This document shows, in pieces, positions 47,683-56,316 of a stretch of 64,000 bases of DNA (position 1 is the stretch's first letter; each line of letters starts with the position of its first letter). The DNA is from Mikania micrantha (Eukaryota; Streptophyta; Magnoliopsida; Asterales; Asteraceae). The stretch is taken from assembly GCA_009363875.1 (NCBI GenBank), contig CM018697.1:54329484-54393483 (forward strand). The letters are read 5' to 3'. Both the position numbers and the translations under genes were made by a program. The notes below the pieces were generated by a model. That model was not told where the DNA came from, did not search any database, and saw only the letters and a list, made by a program, of their open reading frames with translations.

Positions 47683-47766
47683 TGCAATGGAACGGTGGTG
47701 GGATGGTGTAGGGGAGATTGCGATCTACCTCTGCATATGCCCTATATATAAGCTTGTTGCATTGCA
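47683..47766 (+). other. Stem-loop element, Y leader copy 3
   Basis: The arms TGCAATG (47683-47689) and CATTGCA (47760-47766) pair perfectly. The central hairpin keeps the TGCG loop and bulged A, but its stem has changed from CAGT/ACTG to AGAT/AUCT-type pairs (47711-47731), a compensatory change. Confidence 0.8.
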
Positions 47767-48019
47767 TTGGGAGGTTGTCAGTGTTAGTATAGAGTGAAGA
47801 ATGTATAGGATCTAGGAAATAGTTAGCTAACACTAGTTATGACCAACTAGGACACTTAGAATAATAATAGGAAATTATACACATTTTGAGTTTAATGACA
47901 GATAGGAGATAAATATAGTTCCTATATGTAATCCTAATTGTCTGAAGAACTCATTTAAACATTGTTTGTATGATTTACGTTGTAAACGGTAGTAACATGT
48001 TTCTATTTCCTTCAGAAAC

Positions 48020-51000
48020 ATGCCGCCTCGCCGTCACAACGAAGATGACTCGAACAATGGGGAAGCTAACAACAGTAATGCCAACTCTGGCATACAAGAG
48101 TTAGCCACACTTATCTCTGGATTGGTGAGCCAACTGACTCAGGCTAACCAGAATGCTAACCAGAACCGAGGTGGTGCAAACCAGACAACTTGCACATTCA
48201 AACACTTCAATTCCTGCAATCCCCTGAAATTCACGGGTGCTGAATCAGCTACTGGTCTGCTGCAGTGGTTCGAGAGTATGGAGAACACCTTCATCAACAG
48301 CGAATGTCCCGAGAATCTGAAAGTTCGCTATGCCACCAGTGTTTTCCAAAAGAGAGCACTGACTTGGTGGAATGGGGAAAAACGAACTAGGGGAGTGGAT
48401 GCTGCCTTAGCACTGACATGGACAGAGGTCAAGAATCTGATGACCACTGAATTTTGTCCTAGAAGCGAGATGAGGAAACTGGAGACTGAGTTCTGGGAAC
48501 TCAAACAAGATAGTGGCGAGAATGTCATCTACAATACTCAATTCCATGAGTATAGTCTGCTAGTGCCTCATATGGTGACACCCTTGGAAAGGGCGATTGA
48601 GAAGTATATCGGCGGGCTGCCGATACAGATTCAGGATACGGTTTACGGGAGTAATCCCAAAACACTGGAGGCTGCAATCCGATTATCTGCGACTCTTACT
48701 GATAATCACGTGAGGAATGGAACTCTTACCCGGAAGGGATATAAGAAGACTGACACCAAGGCTGCTGCAAAAGAAGTCAAAACTGAAGTCAAGTCTGAAG
48801 CTGCTAGCTCGTCCAAAAGCAGCAACAAGAAGAGAAAGAATCGGAACTTCATGGTCACTGTACCTGCTGCAAAGTCTGCGCAGCAATCATCAAACAATTC
48901 AACTGCCAGGAATTTCACTGGGAACACTCCTCAGTGTAACACCTGCCGTTATCATCACACACCAAATTTGCCATGTCGGGTCTGCAACAACTGCGGCAAG
49001 TTTGGTCACTTTGCTAATGTTTGTCGGAGTGCACCGCAAGCACAAAGGTTGCAACATGCACCGCTTGCACTGCCAGCTCCTCATGCACAACCTATACCAG
49101 CTGTACCCGTTCGCCAGGTACCTCAGGCACAGGCAAGAGCCTGTTATGAGTGTGGTGAAGTGGGTCATTTCAGGAATCAATGCCCAAAGTTGACCGGGAA
49201 TAATCAAAGGGTGGCAAGAGGCCGGGCTTTTCAACTGAATGCTCCAGCTGCTCAAGCCAACCAGGATGTGGTCAACGGTACATTTCTGATCAACAACTCT
49301 TATGCGTCTGTCTTATTTGATTCTGGTGCCGATAGGAGTTTCGTTTCATATGATTTTGAATGCTTGCTTGGTAGAACACGTACATACTTAGATAAACCGT
49401 TCAATGTGGAGGTGGCTGACGGAAACACTATTGATATTGACACTATTATCGTTGGATGTACGGTGAACTTAAATGATCACGTTTTCCCAATTGATCTCAT
49501 ACCTATGCATCTTGGTAGCTTCGATGTTATCATAGGCATGGACTGGTTAGCCACCCACAGAGCGGAGATTATTTGTCATGAGAAATATATTCGTATTCCT
49601 TTACCTTCGGGTGAAACCTTGAGAATATTTGGAGAAACTGCTAGCAAAGGTCTTAAGCTGATGTCATGCACTAAAGCACATAAGTACCTTAGGAAGAAAT
49701 GTATAGCCTTCTTAGCACACATTGTGGAGAAGAAAGAGAAAGAAAAGAGAATTGAAGATGTTCCGGTGATACGAGATTTTCCAGAAGTTTTTCCAGACGA
49801 TTTACCGGGTCTTCCACCAGAACGCCAAGTTGAGTTCCGGATCGATTTAGTACCTGGTGCGAACCCAGTAGCCAAGGCTCCCTACAGACTTGCGCCTTCG
49901 GAGTTGCAAGAATTGGCGAGCCAACTGCAAGAACTTACCGATAAAGGATTCATTCGCCCGAGCCATTCGCCATGGGGTGCACCGGTCCTGTTTGTCAAGA
50001 AGAAGGACGGGTCATTCCGAATGTGCATCGACTACCGCGAGTTGAACAAACTTACAATCAAGAATCGATATCCACTGCCGCGTATCGATGATCTCTTCGA
50101 TCAGCTTCAAGGCTCGGCATGGTTTTCAAAGATCGATCTTAGGTCTGGGTATCATCAGCTTCGCGTACATGATGATGATATTCCCAAGACAGCTTTTAGA
50201 ACCATATATGGCCATTATGAATTTTTGGTAATGCCTTTCGGCCTTACCAATGCACCTGCGGTTTTCATGGACCTCATGAACCGAGTTTGCAGGCCATACT
50301 TGGATAAATTTGTGATAGTATTCATTGATGATATTCTGATCTACTCAAAGACTAAGGAAGAACACGAGAAACACCTTAAGTTGGTTTTGGAGATCCTAAG
50401 AGAGGAGCGGCTGTATGCCAAATTCTCTAAATGTGAATTTTGGCTTAAAGAAGTTCAATTCTTGGGACACATAGTCAACGAATACGGTGTTCACGTGGAT
50501 CCTGCAAAGATTGATGCTGTGAAGAATTGGAGTACGCCGAAGACACCGACGGAGGTTCGATCGTTTCTTGGACTTGCCGGTTATTATCGGCGGTTCATAT
50601 CGAACTTCTCCAGGATTGCTGTCCCTCTCACTGCTTTGACTCAGAAGAATAGGCCATATGAGTGGGGACCAAAGCAAGAAGAGGCATTTCAGACCTTGAA
50701 GCAGAAACTTTGTGATGCTCCTGTTTTGACACTGCCTGATGGAAATGATGATTTTGTGGTTTATTGTGATGCATCCAACTTAGGTCTCGGTTGTGTTCTC
50801 ATGCAACGGGGAAAGGTTGTGGCTTATGCATCAAGACAATTGAAGATTCACGAAAAGAACTACACCACACACGACTTGGAACTTGGCGCAGTCGTGTTTG
50901 CTTTGAAGATATGGAGACACTATCTTTATGGCACTAAGTGTGTAGTGTTCACTGATCATAAAAGCTTGCAACATATTCTCAATCAGAAAGAGCTCAATAT

Positions 51001-52582
51001 GAGACAACGGAGATGGGTTGAACTGTTGAATGATTATGACTGTGAAATTCGCTACCATCCTGGTAAAGCGAATGTAGTAGCAGATGCGCTTAGTCGCAAA
51101 AGTCAAGTTCAGATCCATAGTGTCCGAGTGCACACTAACCTCCGTAATGATGTTCTCACAGCCCAACAACTCTCATTAGCTCAGGATAACTTGAAAAATG
51201 AGATGTCTTGCGGGGCTGAAATCTTATTGGAAACTAAGGATGACGGTTTGATGTATTACTTGAATCGGTTGTGGATACCGAACAGGGGTGATCTTAGGGT
51301 GCTGATTATGGATGAAGCTCATAAGTCTCGTTATTCAATCCATCCAGGTGCTGACAAGATGTATCAAGACCTTAGGGGCTCGTACTGGTGGCCTGGAATG
51401 AAGAAGGATATTGCTGAATATGTGTCTAAGTGCCTTAACTGTGCTAAAGTCAAGGCAGAACATCAGCGACCTTCGGGATTGTTACTACAACCTGAAATAC
51501 CGATGTGGAAATGGGAGAATATCTCTATGGATTTCATTACTAAACTTCCACGTACCACGAACGGTAAAGATAGTATATGGGTTATTGTTGATAGATTGAC
51601 TAAGTCGGCTCATTTCTTACCGATACGCGAAACTTACCCTGTGCGGAAGTTGGCTCGTATTTACATTGATGAGATCGTTAGCCGACATGGTATTCCCTTA
51701 AGCATAATATCGGACCGTGATGCTCGTTTCACGGCACGATTTTGGGAATCACTTCATGAAGCCTTTGGGACGAGACTGGATCTTAGCACTGCTTATCATC
51801 CTCAAACGGATGGTCAAACGGAGCGAACGATTCAAACATTGGAAGACATGTTGAGAGCTTGTGTCATCGATTTCGGTGGCAATTGGGATAGCCATCTACC
51901 ATTGGCTGAGTTCTCGTATAACAACAGTTATCACGCGAGCATTGGTATGGCACCGTTTGAAGCTCTTTATGGCAGGAAATGTCGGTCACCTATTTGTTGG
52001 ACCGAAGTCGGCGATTCACAGATTACTGGTCCTGAGATTATTCAGGAAACGACTGACAAGATCCGCCAGATCCGTGACAATCTGTTAGCTGCTCGCAGTC
52101 GACAGAAGAGCTACGCGGATAAAAGAAGAAAACCTTTGGAGTTTGAATTGGGAGATATGGTATTACTTAAAGTATCGCCTTGGAAGGGCGTAGTTCGATT
52201 CGGAAAGAAGGGGAAGCTTGCTCCACGTTATGTTGGCCCTTTTAAGATCCTTGAACGGATCGGGAAGGTTGCCTACAAGTTAGAACTTCCTCCTGAATTT
52301 AGTAATGTGCATCCGACGTTTCACGTGTCCAATCTAAGAAAATGCTTAGCTGATCAGGATCTTCAGGTACCACTCGATGACATCCGCATCGATGATACCA
52401 TGCACTTTGTTGAAAAACCAGTGGAGATAATGGATCGCGAGATTAAACAGCTCAAACGCAGTAGAATTCCAATTGTCAAGGTACGTTGGGAATCGAAGCG
52501 GGGTCCAGAATTCACATGGGAGCGGGAAGATCAGATGAAGCTTAAGTACCCACATTTATTTACTACGGTCACTCCAAGTTGA
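48020..52582 (+). CDS. gag-pol: Gag-Pol polyprotein of Y (Tekay/Del chromovirus)
   Basis: One open frame of 1520 codons encodes all proteins needed for retrotransposition. The ATG at 48020 (MPPRR) matches X Gag. Gag: capsid region about residues 55-230, zinc knuckles CNNCGKFGHFANVC (about 322-335) and CYECGEVGHFRNQC (about 375-388). Protease: LFDSGAD (about 432-438). Reverse transcriptase: about 640-830 with FIDD at about 768-771. RNase H: about 910-1035, beginning YCDAS. Integrase: an HHCC zinc domain (about 1100-1145), then catalytic Asp at about 1170, Asp at about 1231 and Glu at about 1264. A GPY/F-type module (about 1400-1425) and a chromodomain-like end (about 1470-1514, IPIVKVRW...FTWE) follow. 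Order and domains indicate Ty3/gypsy, chromovirus branch. No stop or frameshift is seen. Confidence 0.95.
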   Translation: MPPRRHNEDDSNNGEANNSNANSGIQELATLISGLVSQLTQANQNANQNRGGANQTTCTFKHFNSCNPLKFTGAESATGLLQWFESMENTFINSECPENLKVRYATSVFQKRALTWWNGEKRTRGVDAALALTWTEVKNLMTTEFCPRSEMRKLETEFWELKQDSGENVIYNTQFHEYSLLVPHMVTPLERAIEKYIGGLPIQIQDTVYGSNPKTLEAAIRLSATLTDNHVRNGTLTRKGYKKTDTKAAAKEVKTEVKSEAASSSKSSNKKRKNRNFMVTVPAAKSAQQSSNNSTARNFTGNTPQCNTCRYHHTPNLPCRVCNNCGKFGHFANVCRSAPQAQRLQHAPLALPAPHAQPIPAVPVRQVPQAQARACYECGEVGHFRNQCPKLTGNNQRVARGRAFQLNAPAAQANQDVVNGTFLINNSYASVLFDSGADRSFVSYDFECLLGRTRTYLDKPFNVEVADGNTIDIDTIIVGCTVNLNDHVFPIDLIPMHLGSFDVIIGMDWLATHRAEIICHEKYIRIPLPSGETLRIFGETASKGLKLMSCTKAHKYLRKKCIAFLAHIVEKKEKEKRIEDVPVIRDFPEVFPDDLPGLPPERQVEFRIDLVPGANPVAKAPYRLAPSELQELASQLQELTDKGFIRPSHSPWGAPVLFVKKKDGSFRMCIDYRELNKLTIKNRYPLPRIDDLFDQLQGSAWFSKIDLRSGYHQLRVHDDDIPKTAFRTIYGHYEFLVMPFGLTNAPAVFMDLMNRVCRPYLDKFVIVFIDDILIYSKTKEEHEKHLKLVLEILREERLYAKFSKCEFWLKEVQFLGHIVNEYGVHVDPAKIDAVKNWSTPKTPTEVRSFLGLAGYYRRFISNFSRIAVPLTALTQKNRPYEWGPKQEEAFQTLKQKLCDAPVLTLPDGNDDFVVYCDASNLGLGCVLMQRGKVVAYASRQLKIHEKNYTTHDLELGAVVFALKIWRHYLYGTKCVVFTDHKSLQHILNQKELNMRQRRWVELLNDYDCEIRYHPGKANVVADALSRKSQVQIHSVRVHTNLRNDVLTAQQLSLAQDNLKNEMSCGAEILLETKDDGLMYYLNRLWIPNRGDLRVLIMDEAHKSRYSIHPGADKMYQDLRGSYWWPGMKKDIAEYVSKCLNCAKVKAEHQRPSGLLLQPEIPMWKWENISMDFITKLPRTTNGKDSIWVIVDRLTKSAHFLPIRETYPVRKLARIYIDEIVSRHGIPLSIISDRDARFTARFWESLHEAFGTRLDLSTAYHPQTDGQTERTIQTLEDMLRACVIDFGGNWDSHLPLAEFSYNNSYHASIGMAPFEALYGRKCRSPICWTEVGDSQITGPEIIQETTDKIRQIRDNLLAARSRQKSYADKRRKPLEFELGDMVLLKVSPWKGVVRFGKKGKLAPRYVGPFKILERIGKVAYKLELPPEFSNVHPTFHVSNLRKCLADQDLQVPLDDIRIDDTMHFVEKPVEIMDREIKQLKRSRIPIVKVRWESKRGPEFTWEREDQMKLKYPHLFTTVTPS

Positions 52583-52599
52583 ATTTCGGGACGAAATTC
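52581..52599 (+). other. Inverted repeat before the polypurine tract (Y)
   Basis: GAATTTCG-GGA-CGAAATTC is a perfect 8-bp stem that overlaps the gag-pol stop codon. The same core lies in Z and X. Confidence 0.75.
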
Positions 52600-52603
52600 C
52601 TTT

Positions 52604-52616
52604 AACTAGGGGAGAC
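52604..52616 (+). other. Polypurine tract of Y
   Basis: AACTAGGGGAGAC lies directly before TGTAACA of the 3' LTR. Confidence 0.95.
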
Positions 52617-55600
52617 TGTAACATCACTGTACTTTCAGTTGTCCGTACGTCCGTACATCCGTACGATTGTACTGTTACGACTGGAGATTTATTTATTATG
52701 AATGATTATGAAATTATTGATTGACATTACTGATATTATCACTGTTACTGGTATACATGATTATAGCATATTTATTATACGCATAAACCACGGGAAGTTT
52801 AGTTGTAATTCAACTAAACAGACCCGTAGTGTTTATCGCAGTTATTTATTACTGATGATGAAGGATTGTTGGCTGAGATTGGAATGAGGTTAGAATTGGA
52901 AGTTTGGTTGAGTCTGGTTACTAAACGTAGTCAAGGACCCATGGTCATGGTTTATCGAAATAGCGGTGGGACGGTGGCTAGGGCAGTTGCGACTGACCCT
53001 TACATATGCCCTATACATATGCATATTTCGGTCTATCATGGATGTGTCAGTGACTAGGGTTTAGTGGGTTTTTGGTTTGGGAAATGATAATATTAAAGTT
53101 ATTAAAGAATGGGAATTAATTACGCGAAGTGAGGTTACGAATGCTATTTAACCGTGAATATTAATTTAGGAATATTAACTTAATAATGTATTCGCGCGAG
53201 TGACGATTCACGCGAATATAATTATTAGGAATAATATTCTAAAACGATATTCCATAAATCATAGATCAAATCGAAATGCGATACGAGCATCGGATTCGCA
53301 AAGGTGACGATCTTTACGAATACGTACGCGAGTAACGCGTTTCGACAAGATATGTAAATAATATTTAATGATATTAAATTAATGATTGTGAACTTAAAAC
53401 GTTTATTAGGAATCACAACCTAAAATGTTTTCGAATAAATTAATTTATTTAAATAATTATTTAACGAAAACCGAAAACGGAATTTATTTTACGGAACAAT
53501 TTATTTAAGCTTATTTTAATTAAACAAAACTAATTTATTTAAAACAGGTTATTGTTTTAAATATGTTACGTTAGAAAACCGAGCATTTTATTTATTATTA
53601 TCGCGATAAAAACGAGACCGAGCACGTAAAGATGACGCGCATTATAAGAAAGAATCTCTTCTTTCTTTTTCATTTCAACAAATTACTCTCTCTCTCTAAA
53701 AAACACACACACCCACATTCTCTCTACCTTCTCACTAGTTTTTCTTGATCATTACTCCACGAAATCGAGGGATCTTGGTGTCCACACGTTCGTGTGAACG
53801 AGAGCTACAAGAGGATACAAAGAAGTCAAGCTTTAGATCGAGTTTGTGAGGTATGTAGACGTTTTTATTTTCGGTTTTCATTTAGGTATCTAGAATCGGT
53901 TGATGTTATTACCCCTTAAACGATTTTAGGGTTCTAGATGGGAAATCGAGTTGTGGTTGTAATCATGGAAGCCATTAACGACCTTAAACCTGCAAAAACT
54001 TGAAGTTGAAGGTGATGAGCTGATGGTTCGTGACACAGACCAAGGGCCGAACCCTGTAGCTCACCCGGACGAACCCTAGCTGGGCGGGAACAAGGGTGGC
54101 GAACTATTGTTTCAGCCGAACACTAGATGAAACGAACCTCCTTGTTCCTTCTTGCCACGAACCCTGAAAAGTCATGGCCGAACCCTGGCCAATTACAGGT
54201 GGTTCCAGCCGAACCCTGCATGCTCACTATGGTCGAACCTTTTCTTGTCACGAACCCAGCGAACCCAGCGAACCCTCGGCAGACCTTAAGCTTCTACGAA
54301 CCATATGGGCTTAGCCGAACCCTAGTTACACCGAACCATTTGGTTTGGGACACGAATCTTGATGAGTAAACCCTACTAAGCGAACCTAGCCACATAGATT
54401 CTAACTGCCGAACCCTAGTCACCTTAAGAGCCGAACCCTATGCCATAACATTAACAGGTTCGCTGCCCTAGAGGCTATTCAAACCCAAACGAACCTAAGC
54501 TAGGGTTAAGGGGAAGATTAAGAACTAGGAGAGATTAAGGATAACCATGCATGCATAATTGATAATAGTCACCACCTTTTACTTGACTATATATACATAT
54601 ATAATTATGTAGACTCATTATGAAATGTAAACTTGGGAAGAAATAACTTAAACATAAATTGTTTTAAATATGGATTTGAATTAAGTGATATGAATCATGG
54701 TGGTTGATTTATTGAAGGCATGCATGTGTATCTTTAAAGATAAGGATGAATAAAGAAAATAACCTTGGTTAACAAGCGGGGATCATACATACAAGTTTTC
54801 AATTAAACATTATTAAGTTATAGTTGAAAACTTAGGTGTCTAAGATGCATTTTGTGTTGATCACTTATTAAGGATTTTTGGTTATCACTTAAACTAACAA
54901 GTTTGGATGATTTTCTTGTGATAATCATTTCAAAGTTTCAAATGTACAACTTAACTTAGAATAAAGAAACTAAGTTAAAACGACATTGTGATTAAGAATA
55001 AACACTTACGACTAACTAAGTTGAAATACTACTCATATACTTATGAGCACGAAAACACGCGCTAATTGCAGATAATTGAGTGGATCTTGAGATTTATTTA
55101 CGCGAGCGCGCATACTTCTAAAACATTGAATCTCAGGACTACAGGTGAGTTCTCATAACCTCCCTTTCTTTAAACTGTTTTTAGTTTTAAAACTCGGAGG
55201 TGAAACATGTATACCAGATTTAATATTATTTTGATAATTCAAGGTTAATACCTGTTTATCAATACGATATTTACAACTTTAAATTATTAATTATTATGGA
55301 TTATCTATTATTATTTCATATCCGTGTAAACATTGTTATTGACTTAGGTCAATAACAAAGATTACATGTATTGTCACGTGGATGATTTCCACATCCGTGA
55401 AGTATTGCTTTTGACTTCGGTTAATTGCTTTGACTTCATGTATTGTCACGTGGAGGGTTTCCACATCCGTGAAGTATTGCTTTTGACTTCGGTTAATTGC
55501 TTTGACTTCATGTATTGTCACGTGGAGGGTTTCCACATCCGTGAAGTATTGCTTTTGACTTCGGTTAATTGTTTTGACTTCATGTATTGTCACGTGGTTA

Positions 55601-56311
55601 GCGACCACTCCATGATTTATGTATTTAACTTATGTTAACTACACAAGGAATCATGTATAGTCACGAACATTGGTTGAGAATATGATTGATTGAGTTTGGT
55701 TGATTTGTTGTGGACTGATTATCTATGTTTGACTATGATTAATTGTGATTAATTATGAATGATTGGTTATGTGATTATGTGATTGTATATGTGTATGATT
55801 GATGAATTGGTGGATGTGTGTTGGATTATATTATACAGGTATTCATATGGAATTCCTCATGAAGATCATAAGTTCTATAATCGTTTTAACAAAGCATTTT
55901 ATTAAACTCTTTTATACATAAACTTTCAAACTTATTTTACTAAAACCTTTTTAAATAAAAAGACTTATGATTACTCACCAACTACTTTGTAGTTGACACT
56001 TGATTTCTTACATGTTTCAGGTGATGGAGACAAGTAGGAATGAAGAGAGGATCTCTTCTATTTTGGACATCATCATATAGGATCATGGACTTAGTTAATT
56101 AACTAAATTTCTGGGGATTAGAGTTTAGTTAGTTTAACTAATTCTTTTGTGTATTTGACATACTTGATTCATGATAAACATGATTTTTGTGTAATTATGG
56201 TGGTTGATTAAATGATATATGATGATATGATTTAGATGCCCATGAGCTTGTGAACAATCTACACATCCCTCGTGGCATCCCGATGATTCCGCCGTCGGTC
56301 GGGGTGTTACA
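52617..56311 (+). repeat. 3' LTR of Y
   Basis: Near-identical to 42811-46495. It contains the stem-loop at 52946-53040, the CGAACC array with one extra 9-bp unit (about 54020-54505), the 72-bp repeat (from 55367), the hairpin at 55979-55995 and an acceptor-like AG at 56019-56020. Confidence 0.95.
52946..53040 (+). other. Stem-loop element, Y 3' LTR copy
   Basis: Identical in sequence to the 5' LTR copy at 43140-43234. Confidence 0.75.
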
Positions 56312-56316
56312 CATCA
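56312..56316. repeat. Target-site duplication of Y, right (CATCA)
   Basis: This partner of 42806-42810 has one mismatch, so one copy has mutated or the duplication is effectively four bases (ATCA). Confidence 0.7.

Larger units (their letters stand above)
46512..48019 (+). other. Untranslated leader of Y
   Basis: About 1.5 kb without a credible ORF. It contains three stem-loop elements, degenerate ~28-bp repeats (about 47265-47440), a repeated GGTGAACTTAGACATTAGG motif (about 47480-47560) and an acceptor-like TTTCCTTCAG ending at 48015, four bases before the gag ATG. Confidence 0.8.
42811..56311 (+). mobile_element. Element Y: structurally complete Tekay-type Ty3/gypsy retrotransposon
   Basis: The LTRs are 3685 bp (42811-46495) and 3695 bp (52617-56311), with about a dozen differences seen, including a 9-bp CGAACCCAG expansion in the 3' copy. 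All parts are present: primer site, leader, an intact 1520-codon gag-pol ORF, polypurine tract and a target duplication with one mismatch. It is nested in X and so is younger than the X insertion. Nothing in the sequence shows whether it is active. Confidence 0.95.

Noticed and set aside
56250..56311. ATG at 56250 as the start of X Pol
   Set aside because: The first ~20 codons are the end of the Y 3' LTR, so the fusion is accidental; the natural start was X gag.
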